From the NCBI GenBank assembly GCA_963926475.1, contig CAWUXE010000016.1:124001-188000 (forward strand): a stretch of DNA of 64,000 nucleotides. The letters are read 5' to 3'. The stretch comes from UBA2040 sp002384725. GTDB lineage: Bacteria; Bacteroidota; Bacteroidia; Flavobacteriales_D; Crocinitomicaceae. The notes under the pieces were generated by a model. That model ran no database searches. It was not told the DNA's origin and saw nothing but the letters and a program-made list of their open reading frames with translations. The translations under genes and the position numbers were made by a program. Below, piece by piece: positions 1 to 7,822 of the stretch; position 1 is the stretch's first letter, and each line of letters opens with the position of its first letter.

Positions 1-756
1 GTTTTTCACTTTGTCCATGAAAGCTGCGTCGGCAAAAGGAACGGGTGAAATAGCGCCCATTCCACCTGTATTCAAGCCGTTATCACCTTCACCAATCCGT
101 TTGTAGTCTTTTGCTTCGGGCAACAATTTATATGAATCACCATCCGTAATCACAAAAACAGAACACTCGATACCTTTCAAGAATTGCTCTATGACAACTG
201 TTTTACTAGCATCACCAAATTTACCTTGGAGCATGTTGGTCAATTCCAATTTTGCTTCTTGCAAATCTTCGAGAATAAGCACGCCTTTTCCAGCGGCTAA
301 TCCATCTGCTTTCAGGACATAAGGAGCTTTCATTTTATCTAAAAAGGCAAGCCCTTCGCTTAATGTTTCTCTTTGAAAAGAACCATATTTTGCAGTTGGG
401 ATATTGTGACGCGCCATGAATTTTTTGGCAAAATCTTTACTTCCTTCGAGTTGTGCAGCTTCTTTTTGTGGACCAATAACGCCCACTTTTTTCAATTCAT
501 CATCGGCTAAAAAGTAATCGTGGATGCCGAGAACCAAAGGATCTTCAGGGCCTACAACCACCATTTCAATTTCATGTTCTAGTACGAATTCTCCGATAGC
601 TTTGAAATCAGTCGGTTGAATAGGAACGTTTTGTCCGTGAATTCGTGTTCCAGCATTTCCCGGCGCAATGAAAAGAGCTTCGAGTATAGAACTTTGTGCG
701 ATTTTCCAAGCCAGTGCATGTTCTCTCCCGCCCGAACCAAGTAATAATACCCTCAT
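1..756 (-). CDS. purD: Phosphoribosylamine-glycine ligase, 3' end cut off by window edge
   Basis: This is GAR synthetase, an ATP-grasp enzyme that joins glycine to phosphoribosylamine in the second step of purine synthesis. The visible 252 residues start with MRVLLLGSGGREHALAW, the typical PurD N-terminus, and include VGPEDPLVLG, the ATP-grasp stretch KADGLAAGKGV and the segment GLNTGGMGA. The family is about 420-430 residues long, so roughly the last 40 percent lies outside the window. The ATG at 754-756 is 9 nt downstream of the purQ stop, so purQ and purD are very likely one transcript. The reading frame is open to base 1 with no lesion. Confidence 0.97.
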   Translation of the reverse strand, partial: MRVLLLGSGGREHALAWKIAQSSILEALFIAPGNAGTRIHGQNVPIQPTDFKAIGEFVLEHEIEMVVVGPEDPLVLGIHDYFLADDELKKVGVIGPQKEAAQLEGSKDFAKKFMARHNIPTAKYGSFQRETLSEGLAFLDKMKAPYVLKADGLAAGKGVLILEDLQEAKLELTNMLQGKFGDASKTVVIEQFLKGIECSVFVITDGDSYKLLPEAKDYKRIGEGDNGLNTGGMGAISPVPFADAAFMDKVKN

Positions 757-765
757 AATTTTTGC

Positions 766-1452
766 TTAACAGTTTTTTAAAATCGATTCAAAGAAAGCCC
801 GCCCGTCTTCGTTGGCTAAATCCTTGTCTGCCGCTCTTTCTGGATGGGGCATCATGCCGAAAACGTTTCTTCCTTCGTTACAAATTCCAGCAATATTATT
901 CACGGATCCATTTGGATTAGCTTCGGCTGAAGCGACACCATTTTCGTCTACATATTGAAACAAAACTTGGTTGTTGTCTATCAATCTTTTAATCGTAGCG
1001 TCGTCTGCATAAAAACGTCCTTCACCATGTGCGATAGGAATTTTGTATGATTTACTTATGTCTAAATCTTTTGTAATACCACTTTCGTTCGACGCAGGTT
1101 TCAAATTCACATTTTTACAAATGAATTTTTGTTGGTCGTTGTGCAAAAGAGCTCCGTCTAACAATCCAGATTCCGTTAAAATTTGGAATCCGTTGCAAAT
1201 ACCCAAGACATATTTCCCTGCTTTCGCATGTTCGATAACCGACCCCATTATAGGCGAAAGTTTTGCAATTGCACCCGAACGAAGGTAATCTCCATACGAA
1301 AAACCACCAGGAAGCACCACGAAATCTACCCCTTTCAGGTCGGTATCTTTGTGCCAAAGGCGTTCCACTTTTTGATTAAGAATATTTTCCAAAACGTAGA
1401 CCATGTCTTCGTCACAGTTAGAGCCAGGAAAGGTTACAACACCAAATGTCAT
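766..1452 (-). CDS. purQ: Phosphoribosylformylglycinamidine synthase subunit PurQ
   Basis: PurQ is the glutamine amidotransferase subunit of FGAM synthase and passes ammonia to PurL in purine synthesis. The 228-residue protein is full length for the family. It opens with the GVVTFPGSNCDED motif, has the oxyanion region VLPGGFSYGDYLR at about 46-58, the nucleophile Cys86 in GICNGFQ, and the His203/Glu205 pair in MPHPERA. The synthetase subunit PurL is not in the window, so this is the split PurQ/PurL type rather than the fused PurL. It is first in a purQ-purD pair. The upstream sequence has only a one-mismatch -7 element (TAATTTTA), so the promoter is not clear. Confidence 0.97.
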   Translation of the reverse strand: MTFGVVTFPGSNCDEDMVYVLENILNQKVERLWHKDTDLKGVDFVVLPGGFSYGDYLRSGAIAKLSPIMGSVIEHAKAGKYVLGICNGFQILTESGLLDGALLHNDQQKFICKNVNLKPASNESGITKDLDISKSYKIPIAHGEGRFYADDATIKRLIDNNQVLFQYVDENGVASAEANPNGSVNNIAGICNEGRNVFGMMPHPERAADKDLANEDGRAFFESILKNC

Positions 1453-1541
1453 GTTTAAAAGCTTGTAAAGTTGCCGTAAAATTAGTCATTTTGACCGCTT
1501 TAAAGGCGGGAAAAAGCGGAAAGTTATCCAACAAAAAGAAA

Positions 1542-2501
1542 CTAGAAGGGAAGAAAGAGTTTCCCAACGGTATAAATGAGAATGAGGTAGACCAAAGAAC
1601 TGCTTAACCATTGATATGCTTTAATGGAAAGGCCGAATGTTAAAAAGAAACTTATCGGGATAAAGAGCAAGCTAAAACGCTCAATTTGACCGAAAAAAAT
1701 GTAATCTAAACTACCCAACAACATGCAAAAAGCTGAAAAGATAAAAAGTGCTCGCATCAATCTTTTAGCGCGGATGGAGGTTTTTTGACTTTGTTTATTC
1801 AGCGCTAGAAAGCTGACCAAAATGGTGAAAATAATCAAGGTGGCAGTGACCAAGAAATCCAATTGAATTTTTAAATAGTCGGTAGATGTGCTAATTAATC
1901 GCATGGAAATTTCATTTTCCTGAAACATGGAAAAAACCACTGCATACAAAAGCGGCACACCAAATCCTACTGCAAGTAGACTAAATTCTCGAAAAAGTAT
2001 GGGACGAAGCGCGATGACCATGAAATATAAGAAGGGAAAAAACACAAGCAGTGCGGGATGAAAAGTAGTCGCTAATCCGACGAGAAAACCAGCGTTGAAA
2101 ACGGCTTTGTTTCCTTTTTCCTTTTGGGACAATTTAAAGACTTCAAAAAGAGCAAGAATCAACAGAAAGTGAGAAATTGACAATCCATCCAATTGATAAA
2201 ATGCATGATAGAAACTGAAATAAGCAACATAAATAAGGGAAGTTATGTAGGTATTTCGATCAATAAAATCGTTCCGATTAAAAAGGACGTTAAGCAACAA
2301 AGCATTTCCAAGAACGAAAATTGGGCCGAGTGTGAGCGTCAAACCTTGCGGAAGTTGAAAGTCACTTCCCCAAAGTCCTAGATTGGTAGTTGGTGCGTAT
2401 TCATAATAACCCGACCACAAATTCAATATGACCAAAAGCCCAACAATAAAGGGCAATAGGAGCAGAATTACGGGTCGATTTCCGGTAAACAACTGAATCA
2501 T
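1542..2501 (-). CDS. Polytopic membrane protein, DUF6427-like
   Basis: This is an integral membrane protein with about eight to ten hydrophobic segments over its whole length. I recognise it only as resembling the Bacteroidota DUF6427 family, whose members begin with a short motif like IQLFTGNRPVI followed by the first membrane helix. That is why I start at the ATG at 2501; an in-frame ATG at 2525 would add eight hydrophobic residues and is less family-like. The function is unknown. It lies downstream of nothing obvious on its strand: 40 bp separate its stop from the purQ start, so it may share transcription with purQ-purD. Confidence 0.72.
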   Translation of the reverse strand: MIQLFTGNRPVILLLLPFIVGLLVILNLWSGYYEYAPTTNLGLWGSDFQLPQGLTLTLGPIFVLGNALLLNVLFNRNDFIDRNTYITSLIYVAYFSFYHAFYQLDGLSISHFLLILALFEVFKLSQKEKGNKAVFNAGFLVGLATTFHPALLVFFPFLYFMVIALRPILFREFSLLAVGFGVPLLYAVVFSMFQENEISMRLISTSTDYLKIQLDFLVTATLIIFTILVSFLALNKQSQKTSIRAKRLMRALFIFSAFCMLLGSLDYIFFGQIERFSLLFIPISFFLTFGLSIKAYQWLSSSLVYLILIYTVGKLFLPF

Positions 2502-2564
2502 CGCTGCGAAGATAATTAAAATCAATCGCGTAGTATCGTGTTTTTCAAGAACTCCTTTTTTGCG

Positions 2565-2572
2565 TAGCTTTG
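2565..2572 (+). promoter_or_regulatory. Promoter -7 element TAGCTTTG for DUF4286-rsmA
   Basis: Exact match to the Bacteroidota TAnnTTTG element. Only 3 nt separate it from the ATG at 2576, so the predicted transcript is leaderless or nearly so. No clear -33 TTTG was seen. Confidence 0.55.
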
Positions 2573-2575
2573 CAT

Positions 2576-2890
2576 ATGATTTTGTACAACGTAACTGTTA
2601 GCATTGACATAACCGTTAGAGAACAATGGTTGAAATATATGCGTGAAAAACATATTCCAGAAGTGATGGAAACGGGCCATTTTTTAGAAGCTCGAATTTG
2701 TCGTGTTGATGGCGAAGAGGAAGGTGGAATGACCTACGCAACAACCTATTTGTGCGAAAGTCAGGATGTTTTCGATGAGTATGAGGCAAAACATGCAGCA
2801 GCGTTGCGTAAAGAATTCAACGAAATGTGGGCTGGAAAATTCGCTGCTTTTCGAACATTTTTAAATGTAGTAGAAGAATTCAAACGATGA
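2576..2890 (+). CDS. DUF4286 family protein
   Basis: A small cytoplasmic protein of 104 residues from the DUF4286 family of Bacteroidota. It begins MILYNVTVSID and has the family's acidic and aromatic pattern with FLEARICRV near the middle. Its biochemical role is unknown; it has a ferredoxin-like size and no membrane segment. I start at the ATG at 2576; an upstream in-frame TTG at 2570 falls inside the predicted promoter element and is rejected. Its TGA stop overlaps the ATG of rsmA (ATGA, 2887-2890), so the two are translationally coupled and probably cotranscribed. Confidence 0.85.
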   Translation: MILYNVTVSIDITVREQWLKYMREKHIPEVMETGHFLEARICRVDGEEEGGMTYATTYLCESQDVFDEYEAKHAAALRKEFNEMWAGKFAAFRTFLNVVEEFKR

Positions 2891-3672
2891 GCGTTCAACC
2901 AAAAAAACACCTCGGTCAGCATTTCCTCACAGACAAAAACATGTGTCGGAAAATTGCCGATCAATTCATAGAAAGTCACGATTGCCACAATGTTTTGGAA
3001 ATAGGTCCAGGAATGGGCGCTTTAACCGATTTTTTATTGAAAAGAGAAGGATTGAACGTAAAAGTGATGGAAATCGATAGGGATTCTGTTGCCTATTTAG
3101 AGGAGAACAAGCCAAAATTAAAAGATAAAATTTACTCAGCAGATTTTCTGAAAACGGATATCACTCAACTTTTCGACGGGGAGCCATTCGCAGTGGTTGG
3201 AAATTTCCCGTACAATATCTCTTCTCAAATCATCTTCAAATGTATAGAAAACAGAGATTTGGTGCCTGAAATTATGGGCATGTTTCAAAAAGAAATGGCA
3301 GAACGAATTGCTGAAAAACCTGGAACGAAAGTGTATGGAATTATCTCTGTTCTCACCCAAGCTTTTTATGACATCGAATATTGTTTTACAGTTGATGCAC
3401 AGATGTTTAACCCGCCGCCAAAAGTGCAATCGGGCGTCATTCGCTGTGTCAGAAACAGCACCCAAAAATTGGCTTGCGATGAAAAATTATTCATTCAAAT
3501 AGTAAAAGCAAGTTTTAATCAACGCAGAAAAACAATCCGAAATTCGGTAAAAGGATTTTTGAAAGGGAATGTTGTTGAAGACCAAATCTTCACGCTACGA
3601 CCAGAAAGGTTAAGCGTAGAAGATTTTGTGTACTTGACGAATTTGATTGAGAAATTAATTCCTGGGGATTAA
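2887..3672 (+). CDS. rsmA: 16S rRNA dimethyladenosine transferase RsmA/KsgA
   Basis: RsmA dimethylates two adjacent adenines at the 3' end of 16S rRNA during small-subunit maturation, using S-adenosylmethionine. The 261-residue protein is full length. The N-terminus KKHLGQHFLTD is the family hallmark; the SAM-binding motif LEIGPGMGAL is at 37-46 and the catalytic NFPYN motif at 106-110 (NLPYN in most relatives). I chose the ATG at 2887 because it gives the canonical N-terminus; a longer frame from 2827 only reads the DUF4286 gene out of frame. It overlaps the preceding stop by 4 nt. Confidence 0.96.
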   Translation: MSVQPKKHLGQHFLTDKNMCRKIADQFIESHDCHNVLEIGPGMGALTDFLLKREGLNVKVMEIDRDSVAYLEENKPKLKDKIYSADFLKTDITQLFDGEPFAVVGNFPYNISSQIIFKCIENRDLVPEIMGMFQKEMAERIAEKPGTKVYGIISVLTQAFYDIEYCFTVDAQMFNPPPKVQSGVIRCVRNSTQKLACDEKLFIQIVKASFNQRRKTIRNSVKGFLKGNVVEDQIFTLRPERLSVEDFVYLTNLIEKLIPGD

Positions 3673-3796
3673 CATTCAACATTAAGATTCGCATTGCGAA
3701 AACTTTAAGGAAATCAGCTCATTAAGTATAAGGAAAAAATGAATGACCTTGAACTCTTAATTTCTCAGACCATTAAAATCTTTGCGGGGACAAAAA

Positions 3797-5755
3797 TCAC
3801 CCCAACTTCTCCGAAGCAATAGAATCACTTCCTTCCGAATAATCCAACATCCTTTTCACCGTTTTCTCGATTCCCGTTTTGTCGAAACCGCATTCTGCCC
3901 ACAATTCTTTTTGTTTTCCGTGGTGTACGTATCTATCTGGAATTCCAAGACGAACAACTTGCGCAGAATAATTGTGCTCTGCCATGAACTCAATAACAGC
4001 AGAACCAAACCCACCCATTACTGTTCCGTCTTCGACTGTAATTACTTTCTTGAATTTCGAAAACACTTCGTGAAGCATTACCTCGTCGATTGGTTTTACA
4101 AAACGCATATCGTAATGTGCCACAGACATTCCGGTTGCTTTCATGTCGGCAATCGCTTCTATAGCAAAATTTCCTGGATGACCAATGCTCAATATCGCTA
4201 AGTCAGAACCGTTGGTCAATTTGCGACCTGTTCCCACTTTAATTTCTTTCATGGCTGTTTTCCATTCCGTCATCACCCCTTTTCCTCTTGGGTAACGAAT
4301 ACTGAATGGCCCTTTGTTTTCCAATTGCGAGGTATACATCATGTTCCTCAATTCCGACTCATTCATCGGTGCAGAAACAGTCATGTTTGGAATACAACGC
4401 ATGTACGCTAAATCGTATGCACCGTGATGCGTAGCGCCATCAGCTCCAACCAATCCGCCGCGATCTAAACAGAAAACAACATTCAAATTTTGAATAGCAA
4501 CATCGTGCAAAACTTGGTCGAACGCACGTTGCATGAACGACGAATAAATATTACAGAACGGCACCATTCCTTGTGTTGCCAATCCAGCCGAAAAAGTAAC
4601 AGCGTGTTGTTCTGCAATCCCGACGTCAAACGCACGATTTGGCATTGCCTTCATCATGATATTCAAGGAGCATCCGGAAGGCATAGCAGGTGTAACACCC
4701 ATTATTTTATCATTTTTTTCGGCCAATTCTACAATAGTATGACCAAAAACTTCTTGATATTTAGGCGGCTCAGGTTGTTTAGGAATAATCTTTACGATTT
4801 CACCCGTATCTTTATTAAATACACCTGGTGCGTGCCATTGCGTCGGATTTCCTTCTTCAGAAAACTTATATCCAGCACCTTTTCGTGTAATGCAGTGTAA
4901 AATTTTAGGTCCAGGGATTTTTTTTAAATCTTCTAATATTTTCGCCATTCCGATAGCATCGTGTCCATCAATGGGGCCGAAATAACGGAATTTTAAGGAC
5001 TCGAAAAGATTGCTATCCTTCATCAATCCTGTTTTCATTGCATTCGAAATTTTCGATGCAATGGTCTGCGCATCGGGGCCAAACTTGGATATTTTCCCAA
5101 GCAATTTCCAGATATCGTCTTTTACTTTATTGTACGTATGCGAAGTTGTAATGTCGGTCAAATATTGATTTAATGCTCCAACATTCGGGTCAATCGACAT
5201 GCAATTGTCGTTCAAAATCACCAATAAATTGGCATCTTTTTCGAATCCAGCGTGGTTCATTCCTTCAAATGCCAAACCAGCCGTCATAGCACCATCGCCA
5301 ATTACAGCAATATGTTGACGTTCTTTTTCGCCCTTGTAATTATTGGCAACAGCCATGCCAAGCGCAGCAGAAATGGAAGTAGAACTGTGTCCCACCCCGA
5401 AGGTATCAAACTCACTTTCAGAACGTTTCGGAAAACCAGAGATTCCACCTTTCAATCGGTTGGTATGAAAAATATCACGTCGACCCGTTAAAATTTTATG
5501 TCCGTATGCTTGGTGACCAACGTCCCAAACCAGCTGATCATATGGTGTATTAAAAACATAATGCAAAGCAACGGTCATTTCCACCACTCCAAGGCTTGCC
5601 CCGAAGTGGGAATTTCCAATTTCAGATATTACATCAACTATGTACTGACGTAATTCTTCTGAAACCTGTGTCAAATCATCCACAGAGAAATTTTTGCGAA
5701 GATCTTCGGGCAGATTTATTTTTTCTAGAAATGGTCCAGGTTTGTATGTATGCAT
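3797..5755 (-). CDS. dxs: 1-deoxy-D-xylulose-5-phosphate synthase
   Basis: DXS condenses pyruvate with glyceraldehyde 3-phosphate using thiamine diphosphate, the first step of the MEP isoprenoid pathway. The 652-residue protein has the usual three domains. The N-terminal ThDP domain has His50 in NSHFGASLG, the WDVGHQAYGHK segment and the cofactor motif GDGAMTAG at 153-160. The central domain carries the catalytic glutamate in GIAEQHAV, and YSSFMQRAFDQ follows. It is a single-gene unit on the minus strand with a good promoter (TTG, 20 nt, TAAATTTG) ending 16 nt before the ATG. Other MEP genes are not in the window. Confidence 0.97.
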   Translation of the reverse strand: MHTYKPGPFLEKINLPEDLRKNFSVDDLTQVSEELRQYIVDVISEIGNSHFGASLGVVEMTVALHYVFNTPYDQLVWDVGHQAYGHKILTGRRDIFHTNRLKGGISGFPKRSESEFDTFGVGHSSTSISAALGMAVANNYKGEKERQHIAVIGDGAMTAGLAFEGMNHAGFEKDANLLVILNDNCMSIDPNVGALNQYLTDITTSHTYNKVKDDIWKLLGKISKFGPDAQTIASKISNAMKTGLMKDSNLFESLKFRYFGPIDGHDAIGMAKILEDLKKIPGPKILHCITRKGAGYKFSEEGNPTQWHAPGVFNKDTGEIVKIIPKQPEPPKYQEVFGHTIVELAEKNDKIMGVTPAMPSGCSLNIMMKAMPNRAFDVGIAEQHAVTFSAGLATQGMVPFCNIYSSFMQRAFDQVLHDVAIQNLNVVFCLDRGGLVGADGATHHGAYDLAYMRCIPNMTVSAPMNESELRNMMYTSQLENKGPFSIRYPRGKGVMTEWKTAMKEIKVGTGRKLTNGSDLAILSIGHPGNFAIEAIADMKATGMSVAHYDMRFVKPIDEVMLHEVFSKFKKVITVEDGTVMGGFGSAVIEFMAEHNYSAQVVRLGIPDRYVHHGKQKELWAECGFDKTGIEKTVKRMLDYSEGSDSIASEKLG

Positions 5756-5771
5756 TTTTTGAATTCTTCTA

Positions 5772-5779
5772 CAAATTTA
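5772..5779 (-). promoter_or_regulatory. Promoter -7 element TAAATTTG for dxs
   Basis: Exact TAnnTTTG match on the minus strand, 16 nt before the dxs ATG, with a TTG (-33 type) at 5800-5802 separated by 20 nt. This is one of the best complete Bacteroidota promoters in the window. Confidence 0.65.
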
Positions 5780-5901
5780 TTGGTAATTCGTTAAGTAACC
5801 AACAAGTGAGACCTTTGTTTTCTCCACAGTGTTAATTTTTGTGAAATACAGGGGTTGGATTTATCGGGAATTAGGGGTTGGTTGCCTCCGCTTCTTTGCG
5901 T

Positions 5902-6888
5902 TTATATAAATCCACGCAAAGCACCAACAACCTTCTCAACATCCTGCTCCACCATACACCGAAAATGCTTCTTCGGACAATCCTGATACCCAATCTTCGA
6001 ACACGGTCGACAAGACAAATCTTTCACTTCATGTATTGAAAATAATTCTGGATTACTCGGAAAATAAGGATACATACCAAATTCGGGAATAGTATTCCCC
6101 CAAACAGAAATAACGGGGACTTCAAAACAAGAAGCAATGTGCATCAATCCTGTATCATGAGTCAACAAAACAGAAGCTTGTTTAACAATGGAGGCACTTT
6201 GTTGAAGATTAAATTTACCACAAGAATTGATAATTTCTTTACCGTTTAATAAGGTAGCAATTTCATTCCCTTTTGCTTCATCTTCAGGCCCACCGAGGAG
6301 CACAATTGTCGAATCAAGATCTTTCAAAATTTCAACCATTTTATCCGTCGGCAAACATTTGGTGGCAAATTGCGCACCTATCGCAACACCAATATATTTT
6401 TTAGTATTCAGCTCCAATTCCTGCTGAATATCGACTTCGTTTTCTGCTGAAATATAAAACTCACAGGGGGAATCATCTTTTTTTACGCCCAGAGATTCCA
6501 CCGCTTGCATGTATCGATCTACAATGTGAACCTTCGGCATTTTTTTCATTTTCAGATTCACCAGCATCCATTTCTGAACATTTAATTTCTTGAACGATGC
6601 AGACGGTTTCCTCAGTTTTTTCTTCAAAGCAAGCGTTCGAATATTGTGGTGTAAGTCTATTACTTGATCAAAATTCTCCTTTTTTAAAGCATCAATGATT
6701 TCATCAATCGACTTTTCTATCGTCCACAGTTTGTCAATTCTAGGATTGTTTTCGAGCAGAGAAGAAAACTTGGATTTGGTGACATAATGAATTTCAATAT
6801 CCGTCAATTGTTCTTTCAATCCACGCAAGACGGGCGTCGTCAAAACGATATCGCCGATGGAACTGAAACGAACAATTAAGATTTTCAT
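5902..6888 (-). CDS. Family 9 glycosyltransferase (heptosyltransferase-like)
   Basis: This GT9-family enzyme probably transfers a heptose or related sugar from an activated donor onto lipopolysaccharide core on the cytoplasmic side of the inner membrane. The 328-residue protein starts MKILIVRFSSIGDIVLTTPVL, typical of WaaC/WaaF/RfaF-like enzymes, and has the conserved C-domain stretch THDTGLMHIAS with VWGNT shortly after it. The C-terminal part holds a Cys cluster (CRPCSKIGYQDC), common in Bacteroidota members. The exact acceptor cannot be told from sequence. It is divergent from yebC; its promoter lies 4 nt from its start codon. Confidence 0.88.
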   Translation of the reverse strand: MKILIVRFSSIGDIVLTTPVLRGLKEQLTDIEIHYVTKSKFSSLLENNPRIDKLWTIEKSIDEIIDALKKENFDQVIDLHHNIRTLALKKKLRKPSASFKKLNVQKWMLVNLKMKKMPKVHIVDRYMQAVESLGVKKDDSPCEFYISAENEVDIQQELELNTKKYIGVAIGAQFATKCLPTDKMVEILKDLDSTIVLLGGPEDEAKGNEIATLLNGKEIINSCGKFNLQQSASIVKQASVLLTHDTGLMHIASCFEVPVISVWGNTIPEFGMYPYFPSNPELFSIHEVKDLSCRPCSKIGYQDCPKKHFRCMVEQDVEKVVGALRGFI

Positions 6889-6892
6889 GGGA

Positions 6893-6900
6893 CAAAAATA
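6893..6900 (-). promoter_or_regulatory. Promoter -7 element TATTTTTG for GT9 gene
   Basis: Exact TAnnTTTG match on the minus strand; only TCCC (4 nt) separates it from the ATG at 6888, predicting transcription start at or next to the A of ATG. Confidence 0.55.
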
Positions 6901-6995
6901 GATATTTATGTGGCGAATATGTTATTGCCCATACTTTTTTGTCCAGAAGTAAGAAACTTACACCGGATTAACTTTTAAACCCGCAACTTTCTAAT

Positions 6996-7003
6996 TAAAT
7001 TTG
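6996..7003 (+). promoter_or_regulatory. Promoter -7 element TAAATTTG for yebC
   Basis: Exact TAnnTTTG match, 21 nt before the yebC ATG. It is divergent from the GT9 promoter about 100 bp away. Confidence 0.55.
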
Positions 7004-7024
7004 GGCTCTTAAAAAAGTTCACAA

Positions 7025-7735
7025 ATGGGAAGAGCGTTCGAATACCGCAGAGCAGCAAAAGAAAAGCGTTGGGACAAAATGTCGAAATTGTTTCCTCGAT
7101 TGGGGAAAGCGATCACTATGGCAGCCAAAGAAGGTGGTGAGGATCCATCCATGAATGGTTCCTTGCGCTCAGCGATTCAAAATGCGAAGGCACAAAACAT
7201 GCCAAAAGACAATATAGAAGCGGCTATCAAAAGAGCGTCGGCGAAGGATGTTGAAGCTTTCCATGAAATTATTTATGAGGGAAAAGGGCCGCATGGAGTT
7301 TTGGTCTTTATGGAGTGCGCAACAGACAATCCAACGCGAACAGTTGCGAATGTAAAATCGTATTTCAATAAAGCCAACGGAGCAATTGTGGCTACAGGTT
7401 CTTTAGAATTTATGTTCAACCGAAAATGTATCTTCGAGATAGAAAAGGCGAAAGGAATGGACCCAGAAGAAATGGAACTGGAGCTCATAGATGCTGGATT
7501 GGAAGAAATCGAAGTGTTGGAAGATAAGTTCGTGATTTATGGTGAATACACCGCTTTCGGAACACTTGCCTCTGCTTTGGAAGAAAAAGGAATAGAGCCC
7601 ATAAAATCGAATTTGGAGCGTATTCCAACTTCACCAGTTAAGTTTTCAGACGAACAATTGATAGATATTGAAAAAATGTTGGATAAAATCGAAGACGATG
7701 ACGACATTCAGCAAGTTTTCACGAACATTGCCTAA
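7025..7735 (+). CDS. yebC: YebC/PmpR family regulatory or translation factor
   Basis: YebC/PmpR/TACO1 proteins act as DNA-binding regulators in some bacteria and help ribosomes through difficult proline stretches in others. The 236-residue protein is full length. It begins MGRAFEYRRAAKEKRWDKMSK, the Bacteroidota form of the usual GHSKWANI N-terminus, followed by the helical domain with AITMAAKEGG and NMPKDNIEAAIKRA, and the family signature YEGKGPHGV. It is the first gene on the plus strand here and is followed by a hairpin (7772-7802) that may end its transcript before sprE. Confidence 0.95.
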   Translation: MGRAFEYRRAAKEKRWDKMSKLFPRLGKAITMAAKEGGEDPSMNGSLRSAIQNAKAQNMPKDNIEAAIKRASAKDVEAFHEIIYEGKGPHGVLVFMECATDNPTRTVANVKSYFNKANGAIVATGSLEFMFNRKCIFEIEKAKGMDPEEMELELIDAGLEEIEVLEDKFVIYGEYTAFGTLASALEEKGIEPIKSNLERIPTSPVKFSDEQLIDIEKMLDKIEDDDDIQQVFTNIA

Positions 7736-7771
7736 TTAATTTATCGAGAATTCATAAATTTATGCTTTAAT

Positions 7772-7802
7772 ACAATAAAATAGGGCTTTCCCGTTTTATT
7801 GT
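7772..7802 (+). terminator. Hairpin between yebC and sprE, possible terminator
   Basis: ACAATAAAA (7772-7780) pairs perfectly with TTTTATTGT (7794-7802), with an inner GGG/CCC stem closed by a CTTT loop and a small asymmetric bulge between. The 3' arm is T-rich, which suits an intrinsic terminator for yebC. It ends 20 bp before the sprE ATG, so a role in the sprE leader is also possible. Confidence 0.4.
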
Positions 7803-7822
7803 TAGTCAAGAAAACCAGTTTA

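Noticed and set aside
3755..3815. GGGG/CCCC inverted repeat as terminator between rsmA and dxs
   Set aside because: The arms are four bases long, the loop is ten bases and there is no T-run; too weak to report.
5250..5500. Plus-strand small frames over dxs
   Set aside because: Shadow frames of a well-conserved gene; no start signal or promoter.
7799..7822. TTG start for sprE
   Set aside because: The extension lies partly in a hairpin and adds residues before the lipoprotein signal; the ATG at 7823 gives a clean signal.
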